Shown: in pieces, positions 1 through 8,447 of the stretch
Layout of the letters: each line of letters starts with the position of its first letter
Position numbering within the stretch: the stretch's first letter is position 1
Source of the DNA: Streptomyces sp. SCSIO 75703
GTDB taxonomy: Bacteria > Actinomycetota > Actinomycetes > Streptomycetales > Streptomycetaceae
Direction of reading: 5' to 3'
Length of the DNA stretch: 64,000 nucleotides
Assembly: GCF_036607905.1 (NCBI RefSeq)
Contig: NZ_CP144555.1
Location: forward strand, 248,001-312,000
Program-made: the position numbers and the translations under genes
The notes under the pieces: model-generated
What the model was told of the DNA's origin: nothing
Database searches by the model: none
Seen by the model: the letters and a program-made list of their open reading frames with translations, nothing else

Positions 1-2
1 AC

Positions 3-848
3 GACCTGGCCGGGCACTTCACGGGCGCCGACGCGGTGATCCACCTGGCCTGGGCCTTCCAGCCGACGCACGATCCGGCCACCACGTGGCGCACCAACGT
101 GCTCGGCTCCCTGCGCGTCTTCGGGGCGGCGGCCTCCGCCGGGGTGCCCGCGCTCGTGCACGCCTCCTCGGTCGGCGCGTACTCGCCGGGGCCGAAGGAC
201 CGCGCCGTAAACGAGTCGTGGCCGACGCACGGCTGGCCGGACGCGGCCTACTGCCGGGAGAAGGCGTACCTGGAACGCGTCCTGGACACCTACGAGCGCG
301 ACCATCCGGACATGCGCGTGGTGCGGATGCGGCCGGCCTTCCTCTTCAAGCGGGAGTCGGCGAGCGAACAGCGCCGGATCTTCGCCGGCCGGTTCCTGCC
401 GGGCCCGGTGGCCCGCCCCGACCTGCTGCCGGTGCTGCCGGACGTGCCGGGGCTCCGGGTACAGGTGCTGCACACCGACGACGCGGCCCACGCGTACCGG
501 CTCGCCGTGCGCTCGCCGGAGGCCCGGGGGCCGTTCAACCTGGCCACGGAGCCGCCGGTGGACGCGGGCACGCTGGCCGCGATGACCGGCGGACGGCCGG
601 TGCGCCTGCCGCGCACGGCGGCGCGGACGGCGATGGCCGCCGCGTGGGGCCTGCGCCTGCTGCCCGCCTCCCCGCACCTCTTCGACGCGGTACTGCGGCT
701 GCCGCTGATGGACTGCGCCCGGGCGCGGGAGGAACTGGGCTGGCGGCCGGAGCGCACGGCCACGCAGGTGCTGGAGGAGTTCCTGGAGGGGCTGCGCCAG
801 GGCGCGGGCGCGGCCACGGTGCCGCTGCGGGGCCGCAAGGCGGGCTGA
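3..848 (+). CDS. NAD-dependent epimerase/dehydratase, 5' end outside window
   Basis: The reading frame is open from the window edge, so the Rossmann glycine-rich N-terminus lies upstream and is not seen. Visible are the beta-strand VIHLAW that follows the nucleotide-binding fold, the active-site strand with ASSVGAYSPG (catalytic Ser region) and YCREK, the Tyr-x3-Lys catalytic pair of extended short-chain dehydrogenases. The C-terminus (ARAREELGWRPERTA) is the usual end of sugar-nucleotide epimerases. The substrate cannot be told from this part. It is followed directly by a strong terminator, so it ends its transcription unit. Confidence 0.85.
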   Translation, partial: DLAGHFTGADAVIHLAWAFQPTHDPATTWRTNVLGSLRVFGAAASAGVPALVHASSVGAYSPGPKDRAVNESWPTHGWPDAAYCREKAYLERVLDTYERDHPDMRVVRMRPAFLFKRESASEQRRIFAGRFLPGPVARPDLLPVLPDVPGLRVQVLHTDDAAHAYRLAVRSPEARGPFNLATEPPVDAGTLAAMTGGRPVRLPRTAARTAMAAAWGLRLLPASPHLFDAVLRLPLMDCARAREELGWRPERTATQVLEEFLEGLRQGAGAATVPLRGRKAG

Positions 849-864
849 GCGGGACGGCAGGCGC

Positions 865-899
865 GAGGCCCGGCCGGAGGGACGCTCCGGCCGGGCCTC
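865..899. terminator. Perfect 15-bp stem-loop after the epimerase gene
   Basis: GAGGCCCGGCCGGAG (865-879) pairs perfectly with CTCCGGCCGGGCCTC (885-899) around a 5-base loop, starting 16 bases after the epimerase stop codon. There is no U-tract, which is usual for Streptomyces terminators. It could work in both directions. Confidence 0.75.
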
Positions 900-1015
900 A
901 CGTGGTACGGGAACCGGCCGCGGGTCGTGCCCACGACCCCGGGCGGTACGGGAACGGGCCACCGGCAGCCGACGCCCCCGGGCCGGGAGGATGCCGGCCG
1001 GGGCGGCGGGAGCCG

Positions 1016-1390
1016 TCAGCCCGGGGACTCGTCCGGCACCGGGTGTTCGGGGTGGACCGCGCCGGAGTGCGGGGCGCCCTGGCGGCCGGTCCCCGCCTCG
1101 TCCGTGTCGGGGACGTCGGTGACCCGCGCGCCGTCGGGACCCTCGGCCACCGGCTCGTCCGCCCCCTCCTCGGGCTCGTCGGTCTCGTCGTCCGTCACTC
1201 CTGGCTCGCCCCGCGCCTCCCGCCCGACGGCGTCCGGGCCGGGCTCGTGCGTCCGCGGGCTCCGGGTGGGCGCCGCGCGCTTCGGGGCGGCCTCCCAGGG
1301 GTCCTCGCCGGTGCCGGCCTGCTGGTCCTGCATGTCCCGGGGGACGGGGGAGCCGTTCTCGCCGGGTCCTTCGGAGCGGTGGTCGGTCAC
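1016..1390 (-). CDS. Small acidic, probably disordered protein of unknown function
   Basis: This is a 124-residue protein rich in Glu, Asp, Pro, Gly and Thr, with no hydrophobic core, signal peptide or membrane segment and no cysteine. GTG start at 1390 is preceded by GAAGGGAGA at good spacing. I do not recognise a domain. Composition suggests an intrinsically disordered cytoplasmic protein. The opposite strand is also open over this stretch, but the RBS and low-complexity acidic composition favour this strand. Confidence 0.6.
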   Translation of the reverse strand: MTDHRSEGPGENGSPVPRDMQDQQAGTGEDPWEAAPKRAAPTRSPRTHEPGPDAVGREARGEPGVTDDETDEPEEGADEPVAEGPDGARVTDVPDTDEAGTGRQGAPHSGAVHPEHPVPDESPG

Positions 1391-1483
1391 GGCGGTCTCC
1401 CTTCCGTCGGTTTCCCCCGTCGGTCCAGCGGTCCCGGGTAACCGGGGCCGGGCCCGGCGAAACCTCGGCGCGGGTCCGTTCCC

Positions 1484-2773
1484 TCAGCGCGGGGTCCGTT
1501 CCCTCAGGGCGGTGCGCCAGGCCGGGGGCGGGTTCTGCGGCTCGGGGTCGGGACGCCGGCCGCCGCGGGCGAAGAAGTCGGCCAGCGGCAGGATCGCGGC
1601 GCCGACGGTGACCGCGTCGGGGCCGAGCCGCCCGAGATCGACGGTCACCTTCCGGGCGGGGTGGCGCAGGGCGTAGGAGACGGCGTGGCGGCGGACGGCG
1701 GGCAGGAAGCGGGTGCCGAGCTGGAGCCCGGCCCAGCCGCCGATGAGGATGCGCTCGGGCTGGAAGAGGTTGATCAGGTCGGAGAGCCCGGCGCCCAGGT
1801 ACTCGGCGGTCTCCTCCAGCACGGAGAGCGCGACCGGGTCGGCGGCGGTCTCCCCGGGCGGATAGGCGGCGGCGAGCATGCCGGTGAGCGCGGTCTCCTC
1901 GTCGGTGTCCTCCGGCACCGTGCCGCCGGCCTCCCGCCAGCGGGCCAGCAGCGATTCCGCGCCCGCGTACGCCTCCAGGCAGCCGAGCGCGCCGCAGCGG
2001 CATCGGCGGCCCCGCACCCGTACGGTCAGGTGCCCCCACTCGACCGCCCGGCCCTGCTCGACCTCGGGGGTGACGAGGCTGGCGCCGACGCCGGAGCCGA
2101 AGAGGACCACGACCGCGTTGCGGGCCCCGCGCCCGGCGCCGAACCACATCTCGGCCTGGCCGAGGGTGCGGGCGCCGTTGTCGATGGCGTAGGGGACGCT
2201 CTCCGGCAGGGGGGAGGCGGCGCGCAGCAGCCGCTCCAGCGGCACCGCGTCCCAGCCGATGGTCTGGCCGTGCACCACGGCCCCGTCCTCGGCGGTGTGC
2301 TCGACGATGCCGGGGACGCCGATCCCGACGCCGAGCAGCCGCTCGGGAGCGAGTCCGGCGGTGGCGAGCACCTCGGCCACGCCGTCGCGGATGTGACCGA
2401 CGATGGCCTCGACCTCGTGGCCACGCCGGGTCAGCGGGCGTTCGGCGCGGGCGAGTTCGGTGAGGGTGAGGTCGAACAGCTCGATGCGCACCCGGGTCTC
2501 GCCGACGTCGACGCCGATCATGTGGCCGCTGCCGGGCGCCACCGCGAGCAGGGTGCGGGGCCGGCCGCCGTCGGAGTCGACGCTGCCGGCCTCCCGGACC
2601 AGCCCGTCGGCGACGAGGTCGGCGACGACGTTGCTGACCGATCCGGAACTCAGCCCGGTCGCCGGGCCCAGTTCGAACCGGCTGAGCGGTCCGTCGAAGT
2701 AGAGCCGCTGGAGTACGGCCGTGCGGTTGGCCCTTCTGAGGTCGCGTACCGTACGTCCGTTGCGCCCCGCCAT
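1484..2773 (-). CDS. ROK-family transcriptional regulator
   Basis: This 429-residue protein has an N-terminal winged helix-turn-helix (about residues 10-75, RTAVLQRLYFDGPLSRFEL then SGSVSNVVADLVADGLV) followed by a ROK sugar-kinase-like domain. The ROK zinc motif is present as CRCGALGCLE, and the ATPase-fold motif is seen in GVDVGETRVRIEL. The family (NagC/XylR/Rok7B7) senses sugars or phosphosugars and mostly represses. ATG at 2773 was chosen because AAGGAG lies just upstream; the frame stays open far beyond it but lacks similarity. It is divergent from the FBP gene, with a candidate operator between them. The ligand is unknown; no sugar transporter is adjacent. Confidence 0.92.
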   Translation of the reverse strand: MAGRNGRTVRDLRRANRTAVLQRLYFDGPLSRFELGPATGLSSGSVSNVVADLVADGLVREAGSVDSDGGRPRTLLAVAPGSGHMIGVDVGETRVRIELFDLTLTELARAERPLTRRGHEVEAIVGHIRDGVAEVLATAGLAPERLLGVGIGVPGIVEHTAEDGAVVHGQTIGWDAVPLERLLRAASPLPESVPYAIDNGARTLGQAEMWFGAGRGARNAVVVLFGSGVGASLVTPEVEQGRAVEWGHLTVRVRGRRCRCGALGCLEAYAGAESLLARWREAGGTVPEDTDEETALTGMLAAAYPPGETAADPVALSVLEETAEYLGAGLSDLINLFQPERILIGGWAGLQLGTRFLPAVRRHAVSYALRHPARKVTVDLGRLGPDAVTVGAAILPLADFFARGGRRPDPEPQNPPPAWRTALRERTPR

Positions 2774-2851
2774 GTGGCTCCTTCCGAACCGGGTTCCGGC
2801 TGGCAAGATACCTCTGCCGCGGGACCGGCCGCGACTTTCCTCCGCACTTAA

Positions 2852-2864
2852 TTCATGTTCTGAA
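2852..2864. promoter_or_regulatory. Candidate operator, inverted repeat TTCATGTTCTGAA
   Basis: TTCA-N5-TGAA sits in the only AT-richer stretch between the divergent ROK regulator (start 2773) and FBP gene (start 2981). The position fits autoregulation of the ROK gene. The arms are short, so this is only a candidate. Confidence 0.35.
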
Positions 2865-2980
2865 CCTTTCGCCGTCCCGGGCGCAGCGCGGAAAACCGTT
2901 CGCCCGGCCCTCTCCCGTCTCCCTAGGGTGGACGCCGGCCCCGGGACCCCGGGCGCCGTCGCGTCCGGAGACACCCCATC

Positions 2981-3475
2981 ATGAGACCACTGACCGAGCC
3001 GGACATCCGCGCGTCCTTCGTCAACTGCTCCCAGGGCGAGGCGAAGCGGATGTCCGTCCCCCGCGACCTCGCCGAACGCCCCTGGGAGTCGCTCGACTTC
3101 CTCGGCTGGCGCGACCCCGGGGCGCCGGAGCGGGCGCATCTGGTCACCGAGCACGGCGGGCGCCTGGTCGGCGTGGCCCTGCGGGTACCGCCCGCCCGGC
3201 GCGGTTTCCTGCACCGCAGCATGTGCTCGCTGTGCCTGACCACCCATCCGCGGGGCGGGGTCGCGCTGATGACCGCGCGCAAGGCGGGCCCGGCCGGCCG
3301 CGAGGGCAACTCGGTGGGCCTGTACCTCTGCGCCGACCTGGCGTGCTCGCTGTACCTGCGGGGGCTGCGGGTGCCGCGGTCCGGGGCCCGGTTCGAGGAG
3401 AGCCTGACCCTGGAGGAGCAGATAGCGCGGACATCGGACCACCTCGCCGCCTTCCTCGCCAAGCTGACGACCTGA
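2981..3475 (+). CDS. FBP-domain (FusB/fibronectin-binding-like) zinc protein
   Basis: This 164-residue cytoplasmic protein ends in a four-cysteine treble-clef zinc finger: CSLC at about residues 81-84 and the pair in LCADLACSL about 35 residues later. This layout is that of the FBP C-terminal domain, whose best-known members (FusB/FusC) bind elongation factor G and rescue it from fusidic acid. Many actinobacteria carry such proteins without a known job. A TAGGGT -10-like hexamer lies at 2924-2929. Whether this copy binds EF-G is inference. Confidence 0.85.
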   Translation: MRPLTEPDIRASFVNCSQGEAKRMSVPRDLAERPWESLDFLGWRDPGAPERAHLVTEHGGRLVGVALRVPPARRGFLHRSMCSLCLTTHPRGGVALMTARKAGPAGREGNSVGLYLCADLACSLYLRGLRVPRSGARFEESLTLEEQIARTSDHLAAFLAKLTT

Positions 3476-3703
3476 CGCGCCCGGCCCCTCGGTCCTCTCC
3501 CACATCCCCTCTTCTCCCTCCCTTCCCTCCCTCTCCTCCCCTCGCGTCCCTCTCGCCCCGCCTCCCCGTCGCCGGTGCTCCGGCGGGGAGGCGGGGGACC
3601 CGTCCGGCGGTGTGCGGCGCGTGCAGGCGTGTGGTCCGGCGGTGTCCGGTTACCGTCCTGTCCGGACACGTTCGAGGCCCCGGCGAAGGGGAACGCCCTG
3701 AGG

Positions 3704-4948
3704 ATGCTGGATGTACGGGAGAGCACCGCGTGGGTCGCGCGCCTGGTGAAGTGGCACCGCGACCCGATGGTGGTGCAGGCGCTGCGCTCGGCCGCCGCGG
3801 CGTCGATCGCCTATGTCATCGCCCTGCGGCTGAGCCCCGAACCGGCCCCGCTCACCGCTCCCCTGACCGCGCTGCTGGTCGTCCAGGTCACCTTGTACGC
3901 GACGCTCAAGATGAGCTTCCGCCGGGTCAACGCGGTGGTCGCGGGCGTGCTGGTCGCCATCGCCTTCAGCCAGTTGGTCGGCCTGTCCTGGTGGAGCCTG
4001 GCCCTGGTGATCGTGGCGGCGCTGGGCGTCGGGCACCTGGTGCGGGCGCACGAGTTCGTGGCCGAGGTGGCGATCAGCGCCATGCTCGTCCTCGGCGTCA
4101 CCTCGCACGGGACGCTGGCCTGGGCGCGGGTGGTGGAGACCCTGATCGGCGCGGTCGTCGGACTCACCTTCAACCTGGTGCTGGCCCCGCCGGTGTGGGT
4201 GGAGCAGGCCGGCGAGTCCATCGAGGGCCTGGCCCGCCGGGTGCGGCAACTCCTGCTGCGCATGGGCGAGCAGGCGGCCGGGCGCACCCGCTACCACGAG
4301 GCCGCGGCCCGGCTGCACGAGGCCCGGCAGCTCGACCACGACATCGCCGAGGTGGACGAGGACCTGCGGCAGGCCGAGGACAGCCTGCGGCTGAACCCGC
4401 GGGTGCGCGAGGGGCTGCTGCACCGGGTGGTGCTGCGCACCGGGCTGGACACCCTGGAGATCAGTACGGTGGTGCTGCGCGTGCTCGCCCGCAGCCTCAC
4501 CGACCTGGCGAAGGTGCGCGAGCCCGATCCGCTGTTCCCGCCCCGGACCGGGGAGACGCTGGAGCGGCTGCTGTCGGAGGTGGCCGACGCGGTGGTCAGC
4601 TTCTCGGTACTGGTCACCACGAGTGCCAGCGAGAACGCCGAGTCCGCGGAGGAACGGCTGACCGCCGAACTGCGGCAGGCCGCGCTCACCCGGGACCGGC
4701 TGGCCGAACTGCTGCTGGAGGACGTCCGGCGGGACTCCCGGCAGTGGCAGCTGCAGGGCGCGGTGCTGACCGAGGTGAACCGCATCATCGACGAGCTGGA
4801 CACCGAGCACCGTTCGCGCCGGCTGCTGGAGGAGCTGGACCGGCACACGCGCGAGCAGCGCGAACGCCGGCCCCGGCTGACCGGGTTGCGGGACCGGATC
4901 TGGCCGCACCTGCCGCCGCGGCCCCGGCGGCTGCGCAAGCCGTGGTGA
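3704..4948 (+). CDS. Aromatic acid exporter-like (FUSC superfamily) membrane protein
   Basis: This 414-residue protein has an N-terminal membrane domain (about residues 25-170, five or six hydrophobic helices, with a break between paired helices as in FUSC/ArAE proteins). A long charged helical cytoplasmic domain follows (about 175-400) with strong coiled-coil character, including EARQLDHDIAEVDEDLRQAED. Related proteins export aromatic acids. It has only half the membrane domains of full-length AaeB, so it probably dimerises. ATG at 3704 follows GAAGGGG; the frame stays open upstream through a low-complexity tract. The C-terminus is basic (RPRRLRKPW). Confidence 0.85.
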   Translation: MLDVRESTAWVARLVKWHRDPMVVQALRSAAAASIAYVIALRLSPEPAPLTAPLTALLVVQVTLYATLKMSFRRVNAVVAGVLVAIAFSQLVGLSWWSLALVIVAALGVGHLVRAHEFVAEVAISAMLVLGVTSHGTLAWARVVETLIGAVVGLTFNLVLAPPVWVEQAGESIEGLARRVRQLLLRMGEQAAGRTRYHEAAARLHEARQLDHDIAEVDEDLRQAEDSLRLNPRVREGLLHRVVLRTGLDTLEISTVVLRVLARSLTDLAKVREPDPLFPPRTGETLERLLSEVADAVVSFSVLVTTSASENAESAEERLTAELRQAALTRDRLAELLLEDVRRDSRQWQLQGAVLTEVNRIIDELDTEHRSRRLLEELDRHTREQRERRPRLTGLRDRIWPHLPPRPRRLRKPW

Positions 4949-5077
4949 CGGGTGAGGGGCCTGGCCGCGGGCCGCGGGGACGAGTGAGGACGCCCCGCCG
5001 CCCCGGCGTGGCGGGAGGGCGGCGGCCCGGTGGGCGGGGGCGGACGGAGAGCGACGGGTGACGGGAGTGCGCGGGGC

Positions 5078-6289
5078 ATGAGCGGTGCGGACTGGAGCAG
5101 GCGCCGGTTCACAGGGCTGGCGTGGCGTGCGGCGGCCCTGGCGGCGGTGGTCCCGGCGGCGGGCTGCGGGAGGGCTCCGGACGCCGGGACGCGCGGGGCG
5201 GCCACTCCGGCGCCCCTGGCGAGTGGCGGGGCGGCGGGCCGGGACGCGGGGCCCTCCGGGCGGCGCCCGCTCTTCCTCGGCACGTACACCTCGGCGGAGG
5301 GCGGCGGCGACGGTGTCGGCCTGGCCTCCTACGACCCGGCGACGGGCCGGATCACCGGCGCCGGCACGCTCGCCGGGCTCGACGACCCCTCGTTCCTGGC
5401 CGTCCATCCGGACGGGCGCACGGTCTACGCCGTCGGCGAGCGGCAGGCGGGCACGGTGAGCGCCTTCCGGGTGGACGGGCCCCGGGTGCTGGGCGTGCGG
5501 AGCGCGGGCGGCTCGGCCCCGTGCCACCTGTCGGTCCGTCCGGACGGGCGCTGGCTGCTGAGCGCGCACTACGGTTCGGGCGGCGTCGCCGTGCACCCCA
5601 TCGACGCCTCGGGCGCCCTCGGGGAACACACCGCGCTGGTCCGGCACGCCTCTCCCCCGCCCGGCCCGGGACAGGACGGGCCGCACGCCCACCAGGTCGT
5701 CACCGGCCCCGGCGGCCACGTGCTCGCCGTGGACCTGGGCACGGACACCGTGTACACCTACCGCCTCGACGAGGAGCGGGGCACGCTCGCCGAGACCTCG
5801 CGGGCCCGGGTGCGGCCGGGCACCGGACCGCGCCACCTCGCCTTCCACCCCGGCGGGCGGTACGCGTACCTCGTCGGGGAACTCGACGACACGGTCACCG
5901 TCTGCGGCCACGACCCGCGCACCGGCCGTCTCGACCCGGGCGAGCCGCAGCCCACGGGGACGGGCGCGGGCACGGGGCGCAATCACCCGGCACAGCTCCT
6001 GGTCACCGCCGACGGCTCCCACGCCTACCTCGCCAACCGGGGGCGGGACACCCTCACGCGGTACGCGGTCGAGGACGGCGGCGCCCGGCTGCGGCTGCTC
6101 GACGAGGTGCCGGCGGGCGGGGAGTTCCCGCGCCAGATCGCCTTCTCGCCCGACGGCGCGCTGCTGTTCGCGGCGCATCAGCGCTCCGGCACGGTGGGTG
6201 TCTTCCACGTCGACCGCGCAGGTGGCGGACTGCGTCCGGCCGGGGAGCCGTTCGCGTCACCGGTCGCCGTGTGTGCGCTGCCGCTGTAG
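5078..6289 (+). CDS. Exported lactonase-family beta-propeller protein
   Basis: This 403-residue protein of the 6-phosphogluconolactonase (Pgl)-like seven-bladed propeller family shows repeated blade motifs such as FLAVHPDGRTVYAVGE, HLAFHPGGRYAYLVGE and QIAFSPDGALLFAA. The N-terminus has a twin-arginine motif (SRRRFTG) and a lipobox-like AAGC at about residues 26-29, so it is probably a Tat-exported lipoprotein. Exported members are unlikely to serve the pentose phosphate pathway; the substrate is unknown. GGGAG precedes ATG 5078. Its 3' end overlaps the convergent DUF2470 gene by 33 bases. Confidence 0.88.
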   Translation: MSGADWSRRRFTGLAWRAAALAAVVPAAGCGRAPDAGTRGAATPAPLASGGAAGRDAGPSGRRPLFLGTYTSAEGGGDGVGLASYDPATGRITGAGTLAGLDDPSFLAVHPDGRTVYAVGERQAGTVSAFRVDGPRVLGVRSAGGSAPCHLSVRPDGRWLLSAHYGSGGVAVHPIDASGALGEHTALVRHASPPPGPGQDGPHAHQVVTGPGGHVLAVDLGTDTVYTYRLDEERGTLAETSRARVRPGTGPRHLAFHPGGRYAYLVGELDDTVTVCGHDPRTGRLDPGEPQPTGTGAGTGRNHPAQLLVTADGSHAYLANRGRDTLTRYAVEDGGARLRLLDEVPAGGEFPRQIAFSPDGALLFAAHQRSGTVGVFHVDRAGGGLRPAGEPFASPVAVCALPL

Positions 6290-6979
6290 GGCGCGGGGGC
6301 GGGCGGCGCTCGCCTGGGCCAGCAGGACGTGCATGCGCTCGGTGAGCTGGGCGAGGTCGTCGGCGGGGGTGTGGAAGGGCAGCCGGACGTCGCCGTGGGA
6401 GCGGAGGCGTTCGATGCGCAGGGTCAGTCCGTGCCGGTCGACGGCGAGCGGGCGGACGCGGACCGCGCCGTGCAGGCTGTCGGCGTCGACGAGCCGGGTG
6501 AGGCGCTCCACCGCGTCGCCGTGGCAGTCGGCGAGGTGGGTCAGCAGCCGGGCCTCGGCGGTGGCGAGCGGGTCGGGGCGGGCGGCGGCGAACTCGCCGG
6601 GGTCGACCACCACGGCGCCGGCCGCCCGGCGCAGCACCACCCGGGTCGGCTCGAAGGAGAGGTGGTCCCCCTCGGCGGCGAACCGGCCGGCGAGCCAGAG
6701 CCGGGCGCGGACGCGCCCCCGGACGGGGACGGGCGCGACGTCGGCGAACTCCAGCACGCCGGACGGTTGGCCGCGGGGCGCGCACACCACGGCGGCGGAC
6801 AGGACACTGTCCCCGGGCACGCTCAGGCGCACCCGGCCCTCGTCGGACACGGCGTGCGCGCCGACGTACTCCTCGCGTCCGCCCTCCGCGGTCACCGCGC
6901 AGGACCACGCGGCGGCGAGCACGGAGCGGGCCTGCTCCGCCGCGGCAGGCGCGGCCGCCCAGGTGTGACTGTCGCCCAT
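6257..6979 (-). CDS. DUF2470 (HugZ-like split-barrel) protein under iron control
   Basis: This 240-residue protein has a split-barrel-like N-terminal region, then a DUF2470 domain (about residues 150-235: LLTHLADCHGDAVERL through VRLPFHTPADDL). The same domain pairing is found in HugZ-type heme-degrading proteins and in other haem- or FMN-related proteins. ATG 6979 is preferred over an in-frame TTG at 6985 because GGAGG sits 6-7 bases before it. An iron box lies 25 bases upstream of the start, so it is likely repressed by DmdR1/IdeR when iron is plentiful. A role in haem iron recovery is inference. Confidence 0.85.
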   Translation of the reverse strand: MGDSHTWAAAPAAAEQARSVLAAAWSCAVTAEGGREEYVGAHAVSDEGRVRLSVPGDSVLSAAVVCAPRGQPSGVLEFADVAPVPVRGRVRARLWLAGRFAAEGDHLSFEPTRVVLRRAAGAVVVDPGEFAAARPDPLATAEARLLTHLADCHGDAVERLTRLVDADSLHGAVRVRPLAVDRHGLTLRIERLRSHGDVRLPFHTPADDLAQLTERMHVLLAQASAARPRALQRQRTHGDR

Positions 6980-7003
6980 CCCCAACCTCCGTCGTCAAGT
7001 TCA

Positions 7004-7022
7004 TTAGGTAAGGCTTGCCTAA
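7004..7022. promoter_or_regulatory. Iron box (DmdR1/IdeR operator)
   Basis: TTAGGTAAGGCTTGCCTAA matches the actinobacterial iron-box consensus TTAGGTTAGGCTAACCTAA with three mismatches and is close to a perfect palindrome; symmetry extends into ACCTA at 7022-7026. It lies just upstream of the DUF2470 gene on the minus strand. Confidence 0.85.
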
Positions 7023-7727
7023 CCTATAGGAGATCGGGGTGCGCGCCAACCGGGACGCGTGGTCTTCGCGAGACCTTTCCGGGCGGTCCTCCGCGTTCAC
7101 ACGGCGGTTCCCGTCCCGTGACCCGGGCCGCCCGCCACGGTGCCGGTGCGGTCCCTCGCGGTCTCCCGCCGGCGGGAACTTTGCCGGCCGCCGGTCCCGC
7201 ACGATCCGGCCCGGCACTTCGCCCTGCGCGCGCACGCCCGCCAGGCCGCTCCCGAGCCGGTGCACGACTGGCAGGACGGCGGCGCCTCGCCCGACGGGCG
7301 GCGGCGCGCACCGGCGCGGGTGGCGGAGATCCTCGCCGTGCTGGACGGCGACACCAGCGGGGACGCCGGAGGGAGGGACACGCGGTGCGGGTCCGGCTCC
7401 CGGACGACGAGGAGACGAGTCCGTCGCCGACGCTGACGACCACGACTGACCGGTGAACCACCACGGCCACCGTCCGCACCGCGGCCGGCACGCGGCTGAC
7501 CGCCCGCCGGCCGCGGCTCCCCGAGGAACCGGCCGCGCTCGCGCCCGGCACCACCGTCGAGATCACCCGCTCCCGGCACGCGCACCCGCCGTCCGCCTGC
7601 GCGAGCGTCCCCCGCACCGCCTGACCGCCGCTCCGGCCAGGGCCGTTCGACGCCCGGCGGACCCGCCGGAGCCCGGTGCCGTCACGGCCCGCCGCCCCCG
7701 GGCGCGTGCCCCGGCGGTGCCCGGCAC
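7023..7727 (+). other. Gene-poor stretch with a probable decayed coding region
   Basis: No intact gene is convincing here. From 7140 to about 7384 the + strand frame starting at GTG 7140 has coding-like third-position GC, with a coherent helix (APARVAEILAVLDGD). From 7385 (GTG after GGAGGG) another frame reads VRVRLPDDEETSPSP, meets TGA at 7454, then continues in the same frame (TRLTARRPRLPEE, GTTVEITRSR) to TGA at about 7622. One internal stop plus a frame change suggest a pseudogene. I do not recognise the parent family. The remaining bases up to the TetR gene show nothing definite. Confidence 0.3.
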
Positions 7728-8336
7728 TCAGGGGGCCAGCGCACCCAGCAGGGTACGGGCGCACAGGTCGCGCACCTGCTCGCGCCCCGGTTCCCCCTCG
7801 CTCAGCCACTCCAGGCAGACCGCCGTCGTGAAGGCCAGCCAGCCGCGCACCGCGAGCCGCACGCCGGGGCGCTCCGCGACGTCCGGACCGTACTCGGGGT
7901 CGGCGGCGAGCACGGCGAGGATCTGCCGCTCCTGGGCGGCCAGCGCGGCCCGGTAGACCCGGCGCACGGCCTGGTCCCCCGCCGCCTCGGCGCGGTGGAA
8001 GGCGCCGAAGCCGTCCGCGTTCGTGCGCACGTACTCCAGGAACGCGTCGAGCACGGCGGTCAGCTGCCCGCGCACCGGGACGCCGGGAACCGCCTGCGTC
8101 AGCCGCAGCATGCGCTCGCTCTCGTGCTCGACGACGGCCGCGAAGAACTCCCGCTTGCCCGGGAAGTAGTGGTACAGCAGCCCGCGCGAGACACCGGCGA
8201 TCTCCGCGACCCGCTCGATCCAGACCTCGTCGTAGGGGCTCTCGGAGAACAGCCGCGCGCCGACCGAGAGCAACTGCTCGCGGCGCTCCTCGGTGCTCAG
8301 CCGGCGCCGTGTGCGCCCGCGCTCGTCGACGGCCAT
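7728..8336 (-). CDS. TetR-family transcriptional regulator
   Basis: This 202-residue repressor has an N-terminal helix-turn-helix at about residues 15-65 (REQLLSVGARLFSE, then VAEIAGVSRGLLYHYFPGKREFF, a textbook TetR recognition helix) and an all-helical C-terminal ligand domain. It is divergent from the P450 gene with a 111-base gap holding an inverted repeat. This arrangement mirrors the fatty-acid-responsive BM3R1 repressor beside P450-BM3. The likely target is the neighbouring P450, and a fatty-acid-like ligand is plausible but unproven. Confidence 0.92.
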   Translation of the reverse strand: MAVDERGRTRRRLSTEERREQLLSVGARLFSESPYDEVWIERVAEIAGVSRGLLYHYFPGKREFFAAVVEHESERMLRLTQAVPGVPVRGQLTAVLDAFLEYVRTNADGFGAFHRAEAAGDQAVRRVYRAALAAQERQILAVLAADPEYGPDVAERPGVRLAVRGWLAFTTAVCLEWLSEGEPGREQVRDLCARTLLGALAP

Positions 8337-8358
8337 GCCCCGGACTCTACTTGACGCC

Positions 8359-8399
8359 GGTTCAGCAGCGGGACGAGACTGGGGAGGCGTTGTTGAACC
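8359..8399. promoter_or_regulatory. Candidate TetR operator between regulator and P450
   Basis: GGTTCAGCAGC (8359-8369) and GTTGTTGAACC (8389-8399) form an inverted repeat with 9 of 11 positions matching. It overlaps a possible P450 promoter (TTGACG at 8351-8356, GAGACT at 8375-8380), so a bound repressor would block both divergent genes. Confidence 0.5.
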
Positions 8400-8447
8400 G
8401 ACGTACAACACGCTCCGGAACGCCGCTGCGTCAAGGGAGATCGCGTC

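Noticed and set aside
3650..6208. An 852-codon open frame on the minus strand
   Set aside because: It runs antisense to two well-defined genes (exporter and lactonase), has low-complexity composition and no recognisable domain.
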